Origin: Comamonadaceae bacterium
GTDB lineage: Bacteria; Pseudomonadota; Gammaproteobacteria; Burkholderiales; Burkholderiaceae_C
Assembly: GCA_025356545.1 (NCBI GenBank)
Contig: JANXSU010000032.1
Location: forward strand, 1-40,928
DNA: 40,928 nucleotides
Direction: 5' to 3'
Part shown: positions 1 through 7,793 of the stretch, piece after piece
Layout of the letters: each line of letters begins with the position of its first letter
Numbering within the stretch: position 1 is the stretch's first letter
The notes under the pieces: model-generated
The model's database searches: none
Told to the model about the DNA's origin: nothing
The model's input: only the letters and a program-made list of their open reading frames with translations
Position numbers and translations under genes: made by a program

Positions 1-7
1 GAGCTGA

Positions 8-32
8 GTGCGGCGCCGACCTGATCCCGCGA
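8..32. repeat. 25-nt interspersed repeat copy 1, downstream of boxA
   Basis: This stretch begins GTGCGGC and contains CCTGATCCCGCGA. Its reverse complement matches 7486-7510 at 22 of 25 positions by eye, and the core CCGACCTGATC recurs at 7576-7586. It lies just 3' of the boxA stop codon, as the other copies lie 3' of boxD. It looks like part of a small REP-like intergenic repeat family; only the edge is visible here. Confidence 0.6.
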
Positions 33-51
33 GATCTTTCCAGCGCAAGGC

Positions 52-1356
52 TTAATAAGTCTCCAAATGCAAACGCCCTTCGCGCTTGAGCGCTGCACCC
101 ACCGTCGCCCAATCCAGCCCCGCCTGCTGCGCCACATCACGCAAGGCCAGCACCACACCCTCTTCCATGCTCTTGAGACCACACACGTAAAAGTGGCTGT
201 TGCCATCTTTGAGCAAAGCCACCAAATCAGCCGCGCGCTCGCGCATTGCGTCCTGCACGTAGCGCTTGGGTTGACCAGGTGTGCGGGAGAAGGCGAAATG
301 AATGTCGATGAAGTCTCTGGGCAGGTTTTGCAAGGGGCCGAAATAGGGCAGTTCGGCTTGGGTGCGCGCGCCGAAAAACAACATCAACTTGCCGCCTTCA
401 AACTTACTTGAACTCACATCATTTTTTGCCCGCAGACGACGCCGCCACTCGGTCATGGCGCGCATGGGCGCGCTGCCGGTGCCAGTGCAGATCATCACAA
501 TGTTGGACTTCGGGTGATTGGGCATCAAGAAAGAGCTGCCGAAGGGGCCGATCACTTGCACTGTGTCACCCACCTTCAGGTCACACATGTAGTTGGAGCC
601 CACGCCGCGCACGGGCTTGCCCTGGTGGTCTTCCAGCACCCGTTTGATGGTGAGCGAGACATTGTTGTAACCGGGGCGCTCGCCATTGCGTGGGCTGGCA
701 ATCGAGTACTGGCGGGCAAAGTGCGGCTTGCCTTTGTCGTCCACACCGGATGGCAGGATGCCGATGGACTGGCCCTCCAGCACGGGGAAGGGCATGGCGC
801 CAAAGTCCAGCACGACGTGGTGGGTGTCGTAGTCGCTGCCCGCCGTCTGGCCGACCTCCGTCACGCGGAAGTTGCCAGTCACGGTGGCTGTGCTTGGCCC
901 CGTCTTGGGGCCATAAAGATTGGTGTAAGCGTGTGCTGCCGACCAGGGCGGCAATGTGGCGCCCCAGGCCGAAGAGACAAAGGCGGTCTCGCCCGATTCG
1001 AGCTGGGTTTGCGGCACGACTTGCGACGTGGTTTGCGCTTGCGCAGCGGTCACAACTGCGTCCGCATCCACCCCCTCGGGTAGTGGCACTTCAGCAGGCA
1101 ACTCATCCCAGCCCAATTGCTCAGTCGGCGTGTAGGCCTTGGCCTTGAGCACCATGCGCCAGTTGTCAATCGAGCCAGTCGGACAAGGCGAAACGCAGTC
1201 CATACAGAGATTGCATTTGTCCGCATCCACCACGTAGTTACGAGAATCATGGGTGATTGCCTGCACTGGGCAGATGGCCTCGCAGGTATTGCAGCGGATG
1301 CAAATCTCGGGGTCGATCAGGTGCTGCTTGATCACTTGGGTTTCACTGATGTCCAT
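52..1356 (-). CDS. boxA: Benzoyl-CoA 2,3-epoxidase reductase component BoxA
   Basis: BoxA passes electrons from NADPH to the diiron epoxidase BoxB, which converts benzoyl-CoA to 2,3-epoxybenzoyl-CoA in the cytoplasm. The 434-residue protein starts with a bacterial ferredoxin domain carrying two [4Fe-4S] cysteine sets (C19, C22, C25, C29 and C48, C51, C54, C58). A linker of about 90 residues leads to a ferredoxin-NADP reductase domain with the FAD motif RQYSIASP, the nucleotide motif [12 protein letters not shown] and the typical aromatic C-terminus HLETY. I chose ATG 1356 because TTGGAGAGAACC places a Shine-Dalgarno site 6 nt upstream; the in-frame TTG at 1368 lies inside that site. It is the last gene of boxR-boxC-boxB-boxA, separated from boxB by a 68-80 nt gap with a strong hairpin. 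Confidence 0.95.
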   Translation of the reverse strand: MDISETQVIKQHLIDPEICIRCNTCEAICPVQAITHDSRNYVVDADKCNLCMDCVSPCPTGSIDNWRMVLKAKAYTPTEQLGWDELPAEVPLPEGVDADAVVTAAQAQTTSQVVPQTQLESGETAFVSSAWGATLPPWSAAHAYTNLYGPKTGPSTATVTGNFRVTEVGQTAGSDYDTHHVVLDFGAMPFPVLEGQSIGILPSGVDDKGKPHFARQYSIASPRNGERPGYNNVSLTIKRVLEDHQGKPVRGVGSNYMCDLKVGDTVQVIGPFGSSFLMPNHPKSNIVMICTGTGSAPMRAMTEWRRRLRAKNDVSSSKFEGGKLMLFFGARTQAELPYFGPLQNLPRDFIDIHFAFSRTPGQPKRYVQDAMRERAADLVALLKDGNSHFYVCGLKSMEEGVVLALRDVAQQAGLDWATVGAALKREGRLHLETY

Positions 1357-1388
1357 GGTTCTCTCCAAAACAGTTTGCTCTATTGAAA

Positions 1389-1411
1389 CAGGGGGCTACG
1401 TGGGCCCCCTG
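1389..1411 (-). promoter_or_regulatory. Hairpin between boxB and boxA
   Basis: CAGGGGGC and GCCCCCTG form perfect 8-bp arms around a 7-nt loop in the boxB-boxA gap. No T-run follows on the minus strand, so it is not a classical terminator. It may stabilise the boxCB transcript or set a lower level of the reductase relative to the oxygenase; that role is inferred. Confidence 0.6.
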
Positions 1412-1436
1412 CATTGTCTCTCTCAAACCTCAGTGA

Positions 1437-2864
1437 TCAGGCAAAGCGAACGTAGTCAAAATCCACCGACTGGCGGTTAATGCCCATGACCGGCGGCGCG
1501 ATCCAGTTGGCAAACTTGCCGGGCTCGACGACGCGGCCCATCAAGCTGGCGACATAGGCGCGGTCTTCGGCGCTGGGCAGCCACTTGGCTTCGTTGGCCT
1601 GCCATTCCACCGCACTCACCACGCGGCCATCGGGGGAGACCTTGACGCCAGAGAGCGCGCCGATGTTACGGTGAAACGCCTTGTGCGGCACCGTCAGGCG
1701 CTGTGGCAAACCGGCTTTTTCAATCACACGGTTCCAGCGGCCCACACCGGCCACAGAGTCTTTGATGAAGTCGTCCCGCAGCACCTCGTTCAAGGCGTTG
1801 AGCAGGGGCACTTCTTTCTCAACCAATTGACCATCACGGGCTTCCAGAATGCGGTAGCTCTGGCCTTTGAGCACATGATCGTCGTCGCGTTTGCCTTCTT
1901 CAAAGCGGCCCTTGATGCCGGTGGAATAGAAGGTGGCGGCGTTGCTGGACTCGTCCGCGCCAAACAGGTCAATGGTCACGCTGTAATGGAAGTTGAGGTA
2001 GCGCTGCAAGGTGGGTAAATCGATCACACCGGCTGCGCGCAGCTTGGCCACATCGTCGGTCTGTAGCTCATTCATGACGGCCACGGTGCGTGCGATCACG
2101 CGCGATATGCCCGACTCGCCCACAAACATGTGGTGCGCTTCCTCGGTCAGCATGAATTTGGTGGTGCGCGCCAGCGGGTCAAACGCGCTCTCCGCCAGCG
2201 CGCAAAGCTGGAACTTGCCGTCGCGGTCGGTGAAGTAGGTGAACATGAAGAAGGCCAGCCAATCCGGCGTGGCCTCGTTGAAAGCCCCCAGGATGCGCGG
2301 GTTGTTGGCGTCACCGCTGCGGCGCTCAAGCAGCGCCTCGGCTTCTTCACGGCCATCGCGACCAAAGTGTTTGTGCAGCAAATAAACCATGGCCCACAGG
2401 TGGCGGCCTTCTTCGACGTTGATCTGGTAGAGGTTGCGCAGGTCGTACATGCTGGGCGCGGTCAAGCCCAGGTGGCGCTGCTGCTCCACCGACGCGGGCT
2501 CGGTGTCACCTTGGGTCACGATGATGCGGCGCAGGTTGGCGCGGTGTTCGCCGGGCACGTCTTGCCAGGCTTTCTCGCCCTTGTGATCGCCAAAGTGAAT
2601 GGTGCGTTCTGAGTCACCCGGGTTCATGAAAATGCCCCAGCGGTAGTCCTTCATTTTGGTGTGGCCAAACTGGGCCCAACCATGGGGATCAACACTGACG
2701 GCGGTGCGCAAATACACCTCGCTGTCCACTGAACCTTCGGGGCCGACATCACCCCACCAGTTAATGAAGTTTGGCTGCCACTGCTCCAGCGCGCGTTGCA
2801 GCGTTCGGTCGTCGCTCAGGTTGACGTTGTTGGGGATTTTCTGGCTGTAGTCGATGCTGCTCAT
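1437..2864 (-). CDS. boxB: Benzoyl-CoA 2,3-epoxidase oxygenase subunit BoxB
   Basis: BoxB is the diiron oxygenase component that epoxidises the ring of benzoyl-CoA with O2, with BoxA as reductase. The 475-residue length is usual for the family. Candidate diiron ligands are visible in the expected order: E122, E152 and H155 (in VEEGRHLW), D213 (in FTDRDG), and E242 and H245 (in TEEAHHMF). ATG 2864 is preceded by AGGAG. It lies 22 nt downstream of boxC on the same strand, so the two are almost surely co-transcribed. No truncation or odd residue is seen. Confidence 0.96.
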   Translation of the reverse strand: MSSIDYSQKIPNNVNLSDDRTLQRALEQWQPNFINWWGDVGPEGSVDSEVYLRTAVSVDPHGWAQFGHTKMKDYRWGIFMNPGDSERTIHFGDHKGEKAWQDVPGEHRANLRRIIVTQGDTEPASVEQQRHLGLTAPSMYDLRNLYQINVEEGRHLWAMVYLLHKHFGRDGREEAEALLERRSGDANNPRILGAFNEATPDWLAFFMFTYFTDRDGKFQLCALAESAFDPLARTTKFMLTEEAHHMFVGESGISRVIARTVAVMNELQTDDVAKLRAAGVIDLPTLQRYLNFHYSVTIDLFGADESSNAATFYSTGIKGRFEEGKRDDDHVLKGQSYRILEARDGQLVEKEVPLLNALNEVLRDDFIKDSVAGVGRWNRVIEKAGLPQRLTVPHKAFHRNIGALSGVKVSPDGRVVSAVEWQANEAKWLPSAEDRAYVASLMGRVVEPGKFANWIAPPVMGINRQSVDFDYVRFA

Positions 2865-2886
2865 GGGGTTCTCCTAATGTTGCTTG

Positions 2887-4545
2887 TTAAACGCGATTCC
2901 AGTCAAAGGCCGATTTCTCGCCTTTGCCATAAACTTTGAGTGCGCCTTTTTCGCCCACGGCATTGGGGCGCTGGAAGATCCAGTTCTGCCACGCAGTCAA
3001 GCGGCCAAAGACGCGGGTGAACATGTTCTCGGGGCCGTTGAAGCGCAGGTTGGCTTCCATGCCAGTCAACGCGTCGGGGCTCATCGCGACACGCTCTTCG
3101 ATGGCAATGCGCACTTCATCCGTCCAGTCGATGTCGTCCGGGTTGCTGGTGACCATGCCGATGGCAAAAGCTGCATCGGCGTCCAAGGCCTGGCCCGCCT
3201 TCGCGCGCACCGCTTCGAGTGCGGGCGCTTCGTCATAGAAGCGACGCTGCAAACGACTTTGTCCGGTGACCATGGGATACAGGCCGAAGTTGGTGTCTGA
3301 CACGGAAATTTTCGGGGTCTTGGCTTCATCATCAGGCAGGGCCAACATGTAGCTGCGGTCGCAGGTCAAAGCCAATTCAAGGAAGGTGCCTGCAAAGCAA
3401 GAGCCCGACTCGATCAATGCAAATAAGCTACGCGAGGACACGTCCAGGCGGCTGAAGGTGCGGCGCAACAAACCAATGGTTTCACGCACCAGCCAATGGT
3501 CTTTGTGCGCCAGCAGTGTGGCGTCCATCGCCAAAACGCCAGCTGCGTCGCCCTCGGTCTTGATCAGCCACAGACCGATGTCGTTCTCATTGGTGCGCAT
3601 CTGAAGGATGGCATCTTCCAGTTCACGTCCCATAGCCAGTGGATACCAAGCCGCACCCGCCGCTTCAATACCAACAATGTCGCTAGGCTGTGCACCCACC
3701 GGGGCTTTCACGGTGAAGGTTGCGGTGCGCTTGGCGCGGTCAATCTCGACCGTGACGTTGGGGTAACGCAAAGCATCGGCCTCTAGCGTGCAAGCCACGG
3801 GCGGCAGGGCCACACCCTTGCCGTTGGCGGGGCGGTCGCTCTGCGCGGCCAGTTCCAGCGCACGCGCATGCACCTTGGCGGCAAACACCTGGGGCTTGGC
3901 AATGTCGTCCACCAAACGCCAGTCCTTGGCCTTCTGCCCACGCACGCCTTCCACGCTGGTGCAAAACAGATCGGCCAAATCATGGCGCACATGCTTCTTA
4001 TCAGTCACACGGGTCAGGCCACCGGTGCCCGGCAACACGCCCAACAACGGCACTTCGGGCAGGCTGACGGCCGAGGCACGGTCGTCCACCAAAATGATCT
4101 CGTCACACGCCAGTGCCAACTCATAACCGCCCCCGGCGCAAGCACCATTCACAGCCGCCAGAAACTTCAGACCACTGTGGGTGGATGAATCTTCCAGGCC
4201 GTTGCGTGTCTCGTTGGTGAACTTGCAGAAGTTCACTTTCCAGGCGTGGCTGCTGACGCCCAACATGAAGATATTGGCCCCGGAGCAAAACACCTTGTCC
4301 TTGGCGCTGGTGACGACCACGGTACGCACCTCGGGGTGCTCGAAGCGGACGCGGTTGATGGCATCGTTGAGTTCAATGTCCACGCCCAGGTCATAGCTGT
4401 TGAGCTTGAGCTTGTAGCCGGGGCGCAGGCCTGCGTTTTCGTCAAAGTCGGCCTTGAGGGTGGCCACAGCCCCGTCAAAGCTGAGCTTCCAGTGCTTGTA
4501 CTGGGATGGGTCGGTCTGGTAATTGACGCGGGGGCTTGAACTCAT
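2887..4545 (-). CDS. boxC: 2,3-epoxybenzoyl-CoA dihydrolase BoxC
   Basis: BoxC hydrolyses the epoxide of benzoyl-CoA in two steps, opening the ring to 3,4-dehydroadipyl-CoA semialdehyde and releasing formate. The 552-residue protein belongs to the crotonase (enoyl-CoA hydratase) superfamily, with oxyanion-hole regions KVFCSGANIFML and NGACAGGGYELALACDE near residues 95-150; the large C-terminal half is characteristic of BoxC. I chose ATG 4545 (protein start MSSSPRV) because AGGAG lies 9 nt upstream; an in-frame start at 4605 would overlap the promoter -10 element and add 20 atypical residues. First structural gene after boxR, behind its own predicted promoter at 4601-4630. Confidence 0.96.
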   Translation of the reverse strand: MSSSPRVNYQTDPSQYKHWKLSFDGAVATLKADFDENAGLRPGYKLKLNSYDLGVDIELNDAINRVRFEHPEVRTVVVTSAKDKVFCSGANIFMLGVSSHAWKVNFCKFTNETRNGLEDSSTHSGLKFLAAVNGACAGGGYELALACDEIILVDDRASAVSLPEVPLLGVLPGTGGLTRVTDKKHVRHDLADLFCTSVEGVRGQKAKDWRLVDDIAKPQVFAAKVHARALELAAQSDRPANGKGVALPPVACTLEADALRYPNVTVEIDRAKRTATFTVKAPVGAQPSDIVGIEAAGAAWYPLAMGRELEDAILQMRTNENDIGLWLIKTEGDAAGVLAMDATLLAHKDHWLVRETIGLLRRTFSRLDVSSRSLFALIESGSCFAGTFLELALTCDRSYMLALPDDEAKTPKISVSDTNFGLYPMVTGQSRLQRRFYDEAPALEAVRAKAGQALDADAAFAIGMVTSNPDDIDWTDEVRIAIEERVAMSPDALTGMEANLRFNGPENMFTRVFGRLTAWQNWIFQRPNAVGEKGALKVYGKGEKSAFDWNRV

Positions 4546-4597
4546 GGGGCGGTCTCCTGTGGGTGAGGGAAATGGTTTAACTTGTGAATTATGTATA

Positions 4598-4611
4598 TGC
4601 ATCATATTGCA
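4598..4611 (-). promoter_or_regulatory. Putative BoxR operator at the boxC promoter (TGCA-N6-TGCA)
   Basis: On the minus strand this reads TGCAATATGATGCA, two TGCA half-sites with a 6-nt spacer that contains the TATGAT -10 hexamer. The same TGCAATAT core with a TGCT partner at the same spacing occurs at 5579-5592 in the divergent control region. TGCA-type sites are known for the BzdR/BoxR regulator family. A further TGCA sits in a perfect 12-bp palindrome at 4636-4647. Binding by BoxR is inferred from the motif and position. Confidence 0.65.
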
Positions 4612-4630
4612 TGAAATTAAATTCAGTCAA
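4601..4630 (-). promoter_or_regulatory. Predicted sigma-70 promoter of boxCBA
   Basis: Reading the minus strand, TTGACT (4630-4625) is followed after 18 nt by TATGAT (4606-4601), giving a start site about 50 nt before the boxC ATG. The -10 lies wholly inside the putative BoxR operator, so repressor binding would block polymerase directly. Confidence 0.65.
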
Positions 4631-4659
4631 GCATTTTTATGCATAAATTTGAAAAATAT

Positions 4660-5598
4660 TCATTCAGGCAGTTCAAGCGCCTGCCGAACCAGGCTGCGCA
4701 AGGCCAAAAACGTCGCGTCCAGGGGCTGCGCACTGGTGTTGAGTTTGAGTTGCGCCTTGGAATAAAAAGCCGCCCGTCCCGCCAGAATGCCTTTGAGGTC
4801 TTCCATCGCCTCCTTGCTGGCGGCCATGGGGCGCAGGTCACCCTGGGCGCGTACCCGCGCCATGTGGTCTTCAGCATCCGCTTGGAGCCATACCGTGGTG
4901 CAGTGCCCCAGCAGTTGGTTGAAGGTGGCCGGGTCAGACACCAAGCCACCCGGCGTTGCGATCACCGCTTCGGGGTAGATCTGGATCGCCTCTTCCAGCG
5001 CCCGTCGCTCGTAACGGCGGTAGGCATTCTGCCCGTACAAGCCCTGAATTTCAGAGACGCTGCACCCGGCAAATTTTTCAATTTCCCGGCTCAACTCCAC
5101 AAAAGGAAAGCCCAGGTCGTCGGCCAGCATCTGGCCCAGCGTCGTCTTGCCCGCCCCGCGCAGACCCACCAGCGCCACACGCGGGCTAGGTGTGGCCTGT
5201 GCGCCGCCCTGCGCGGCCCCGGTGCCCAGCAGCTCACCCACGGCCGTGCGCACGCGCCGCAGCGCCGTTTCATCTTGGTGCTCCAGCAGCTCACGGATCA
5301 TCAGCCACTCGGGCGAGCTCGTGGTGACGTCGCCGAGCAACTCCGCCAGCGTGCAGTGCAACGCCCCCGCCACTTGCAGCAGCACCAGGATGGACGCATT
5401 GCCCTCTCCATATTCCAGATTGGCCAAGTGCCGCTCAGACACCCCGGCCGCCAGCGAGACCGCTTTGCGCGTCATGCCGCGACGAGAGCGCAGCGCACGC
5501 GCACGCTCCCCCAGCGCCACCAGGAACGGGTTTTTTTGGCCCGCAGGCACTGGGGTTAATGGGGTTAACCCGGATAACTGCAATATATTGCTTGACAT
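4660..5598 (-). CDS. boxR: Benzoyl-CoA-responsive regulator BoxR (XRE HTH fused to shikimate-kinase-like domain)
   Basis: The 312-residue protein has an XRE-type helix-turn-helix near residues 28-90 (TRKAVSLAAGVSERHLANLE) and, from about residue 135, a shikimate-kinase-like domain with a P-loop GLRGAGKTTLG. This fusion defines the BzdR/BoxR family, in which the kinase-like domain binds benzoyl-CoA and relieves repression. It sits between the two box transcription units it probably controls. ATG 5598 is chosen although no good Shine-Dalgarno is visible; its first codons overlap one TGCA operator and the -35 of the divergent promoter, so it may be autoregulated. A separate promoter for boxR is predicted at 5631-5659. 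Confidence 0.92.
   Translation of the reverse strand: MSSNILQLSGLTPLTPVPAGQKNPFLVALGERARALRSRRGMTRKAVSLAAGVSERHLANLEYGEGNASILVLLQVAGALHCTLAELLGDVTTSSPEWLMIRELLEHQDETALRRVRTAVGELLGTGAAQGGAQATPSPRVALVGLRGAGKTTLGQMLADDLGFPFVELSREIEKFAGCSVSEIQGLYGQNAYRRYERRALEEAIQIYPEAVIATPGGLVSDPATFNQLLGHCTTVWLQADAEDHMARVRAQGDLRPMAASKEAMEDLKGILAGRAAFYSKAQLKLNTSAQPLDATFLALRSLVRQALELPE
5579..5592 (+). promoter_or_regulatory. Putative BoxR operator at the boxD-side promoter (TGCA-N6-TGCT)
   Basis: The site TGCAATATATTGCT contains the perfect 12-bp palindrome GCAATATATTGC and shares its first eight bases and spacing with the operator at 4598-4611. It overlaps codons 3-7 of boxR and reaches the first base of the TTGACA -35 hexamer of the plus-strand promoter. 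Confidence 0.6.
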
Positions 5599-5620
5599 CG
5601 GTATTTTCGTGCTTTATCGT
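5592..5620 (+). promoter_or_regulatory. Predicted sigma-70 promoter of the boxD/ligase/transporter cluster
   Basis: A consensus -35 TTGACA (5592-5597) is followed after 17 nt by TATCGT (5615-5620). The predicted transcript starts near 5627, about 65 nt before the first plus-strand gene. The -35 overlaps the boxR start codon on the other strand. Confidence 0.6.
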
Positions 5621-5630
5621 ACAGACACGC

Positions 5631-5659
5631 ACAATAATTCATATTTCATGGATTGGCAA
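5631..5659 (-). promoter_or_regulatory. Predicted sigma-70 promoter of boxR
   Basis: On the minus strand TTGCCA (5659-5654) and TATTGT (5636-5631) are separated by 17 nt, giving a short leader of about 25 nt before the boxR ATG. It runs head-to-head across the plus-strand promoter at 5592-5620. Confidence 0.45.
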
Positions 5660-5691
5660 GTTGAACTTGAACGCAGGACAGAGATACACCC

Positions 5692-5868
5692 ATGTCACCC
5701 ACTGAATTCCGCGATCAAATCGCACAACTGACGGCCCAGTTGGCCGGTCGCCCGCTGGACGCTGCGCTAGACACTTGGCTCAATGCTGAGCACGGCGTGG
5801 GCAGCGCCCTGGTGCTCTACCTTTTGCCCAAGGGCGAAATCACCTTCACACCCAGGGCCGCAGCATGA
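5692..5868 (+). CDS. Small DUF4863-like protein, apparently internally deleted
   Basis: This 58-residue reading frame starts MSPTEFRDQIAQL and ends LVLYLLPKGEITF plus a short tail. Full DUF4863 proteins of box clusters (about 150-160 residues, cupin-like) begin and end with very similar segments as I remember them, but carry a middle part with the metal-binding region that is absent here. The frame therefore looks like an in-frame fusion of the N- and C-termini after loss of roughly 100 codons. Its TGA overlaps the boxD ATG (ATGA), so it remains translationally coupled and may persist only for that reason. It probably lacks the original activity. Family assignment is from memory and needs an alignment. 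Confidence 0.6.
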   Translation: MSPTEFRDQIAQLTAQLAGRPLDAALDTWLNAEHGVGSALVLYLLPKGEITFTPRAAA

Positions 5869-7433
5869 CGCCACTTCTCTCCAATTTCATCAGCGGTCGC
5901 TGGCAAAACGGCACCGACCCAGGCGTCGCCCTGATGGACCCCGTGCTCGGTACCGAGCTGGCCCGCGTCGATGCCACCGGGCTCGATCTGCCCGCCGGTT
6001 TCGCCTTTGCCCGCGAACAAGGCGGTGCCGCTTTGCGCGCCATGACCTATACCGAGCGCGCCGCACTGTTGGGCGCAGCCGTCAAGGTGCTGCAAGCCAA
6101 CCGCGACGCTTACTACGAGATCGCCACGGCCAACAGCGGTACGGTCAAAAACGATTCGGCGGTCGATATTGACGGCGGCATCTTCACGCTCGGCAATTAC
6201 GCCAAGCTGGGTGAAGCCCTGGGCCCGCGCCGCTTCATGCTGGATGGCGAGGCCGCACGCCTGGGCAAAGACCCCTTGTTTCAATCGCAGCACATTCTCA
6301 CCCCCACACGCGGCGTGGCGCTGTTCATCAACGCCTTCAACTTCCCGAGCTGGGGCTTGTGGGAAAAAGCGGCCCCCGCACTGCTCTCTGGCGTGCCGGT
6401 CATCATCAAACCCGCCACGGCCACAGCCTGGCTGACCCAGCGCATGGTCAAAGACGTGGTCGATGCTGGCATCTTTCCGGCAGGCGCTTTATCGGTGGTG
6501 TGCGGCAGCTCAGTGGGGCTGATGGACGCCTTGGAGCCCTTTGATGTGGTCTCGTTCACCGGCTCGGCCGAAACAGCTGCCGTAATTCGCTCCCACCCCG
6601 CTGTGACGCAAAACTCCGTGCGCGTGAACATCGAAGCCGACAGCCTCAACTCGGCCCTGCTTTTGCCCGATGCGGCCCCAGGCAGCGAGGCTTTTGAGCT
6701 GCTGGTCAAGGAAGCAGTGCGCGAGATGACAGTCAAGTCGGGCCAGAAGTGCACAGCCATCCGCCGTATCTTCGTGCCCGAGGCCTTGTACGGCGCAGTA
6801 GCCGCCGCCATGGGCACGCGCCTGGCCAAGACCACGGTGGGCAACCCACGCAATGAGACTGTGCGCATGGGCGCTTTGGTCAACCGCGAACAACTGGCCA
6901 GCGTGCACCAAGGCCTGGCGCATTTGAAGGCCCAAACCGAAACCCTGTTTGACGGCAGCACCGTGCCCCTGGTGGACGCTGATGCGGCCATCGCCTGTTG
7001 CGTCGGCCCCACTTTGCTGGGCACGCGCAACGTGCAGGGCAGCGACAGCGCCGACCGGGTTCACGACACTGAAGTGTTTGGCCCGGTGGCCACCTTGCTG
7101 CCCTACCGTGACCTGGCCCACGCGCTAGCGCTGGTACGGCGCGGTCAGGGCTCCCTGGTGACGTCCCTCTACGGCAGTGACCCTGCTTCGCTGGGTGCCG
7201 TTGCGCTGGAGCTGACCGACAGCCATGGCCGCGTGCATGTGATTTCACCCGACGTAGCGGCCCTGCACACCGGCCACGGCAACGTGATGCCGCAGTCGCT
7301 GCACGGCGGGCCGGGTCGCGCGGGTGGGGGCGAAGAACTGGGTGGCCTGCGGGCACTCAACTTCTACCACCGCCGCAGTGCTATCCAAGCCAGTACGGTT
7401 GTGTTGGCGACGCTGTCCTCCTCACCTACTTAG
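5865..7433 (+). CDS. boxD: 3,4-dehydroadipyl-CoA semialdehyde dehydrogenase BoxD
   Basis: BoxD oxidises the aldehyde produced by BoxC to 3,4-dehydroadipyl-CoA, using NADP+ in characterised homologues, and so connects ring opening to beta-oxidation. The 522-residue protein is a full aldehyde dehydrogenase: N159 in the NAFNFPSW motif, E257 as general base (VNIEADSLN) and the catalytic C296 in SGQKCTAIRR. The ATG overlaps the stop of the small gene before it. The next gene lies 360 nt downstream, behind a repeat-rich gap, so read-through to the ligase may be reduced or a second promoter used. Confidence 0.94.
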   Translation: MTPLLSNFISGRWQNGTDPGVALMDPVLGTELARVDATGLDLPAGFAFAREQGGAALRAMTYTERAALLGAAVKVLQANRDAYYEIATANSGTVKNDSAVDIDGGIFTLGNYAKLGEALGPRRFMLDGEAARLGKDPLFQSQHILTPTRGVALFINAFNFPSWGLWEKAAPALLSGVPVIIKPATATAWLTQRMVKDVVDAGIFPAGALSVVCGSSVGLMDALEPFDVVSFTGSAETAAVIRSHPAVTQNSVRVNIEADSLNSALLLPDAAPGSEAFELLVKEAVREMTVKSGQKCTAIRRIFVPEALYGAVAAAMGTRLAKTTVGNPRNETVRMGALVNREQLASVHQGLAHLKAQTETLFDGSTVPLVDADAAIACCVGPTLLGTRNVQGSDSADRVHDTEVFGPVATLLPYRDLAHALALVRRGQGSLVTSLYGSDPASLGAVALELTDSHGRVHVISPDVAALHTGHGNVMPQSLHGGPGRAGGGEELGGLRALNFYHRRSAIQASTVVLATLSSSPT

Positions 7434-7793
7434 CGCTGTTTCCCCCATGAAGACTTTCGGTCACTCGCTGTGTCTGGCTTCTGCTTCGCGGGATCAGGCC
7501 GATGCCGCACTCTGCTCCGCGAATGTCCCCCGCCCTGCGGGCTCCTCTTTGATTTCGCTGCGCAGAGCGCGTCACCGACCTGATCTTGCGAACACCCTTC
7601 GTCATTCCCGCAAAGACGGGAATCCAGTCTTGTGGCATACCCACCATGCGCGCCGCCTCGGCGCTTGGGGTAAGTGGCGGAGCGAAATCAAGGGGGAGCC
7701 CGCAGGGCGGAGGACATTCGCGGAGCCACTTACCCCAAGTGCCGGGGCGTACAAGAGCACAAAACCACATCACCCGAAAACCAGGAGTTTCCG
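7434..7793. repeat. Non-coding gap filled with inverted repeats
   Basis: This 360-nt gap between boxD and the CoA ligase has no convincing gene. It holds a 25-nt repeat at 7486-7510 (inverted match to 8-32, 22/25), a 47-nt unit at 7514-7560 whose reverse complement recurs at 7680-7726 (43/47 by eye), a degenerate copy of the 25-nt core at 7571-7591, a small hairpin at 7604-7623 (ATTCCCG/CGGGAAT), and a large inverted repeat at 7659-7678 / 7725-7744 enclosing the second 47-nt unit. This is a composite of REP/BIME-like elements. The ligase ribosome site CCAGGAG lies at its right edge. Confidence 0.8.
7659..7744. repeat. Large inverted repeat with 20-nt arms enclosing a 47-nt repeat unit
   Basis: The arms at 7659-7678 and 7725-7744 pair at 19 of 20 positions (core CTTGGGGTAAGTGGC). 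The 46-nt interior is nearly the same as the repeat unit inverted at 7514-7560. The structure resembles a non-autonomous palindromic mobile unit more than a terminator, as no T-run follows. Confidence 0.7.

Noticed and set aside
4639-5559. Plus-strand open frame (about 306 codons) opposite boxR
   Set aside because: BoxR on the minus strand shows both domains in order; the antisense product is Arg/Gln-rich without recognisable features.
7486-7744. Possible CRISPR-like array
   Set aside because: The repeats are few, of different lengths and in inverted orientation, with no regular spacers and no cas genes.
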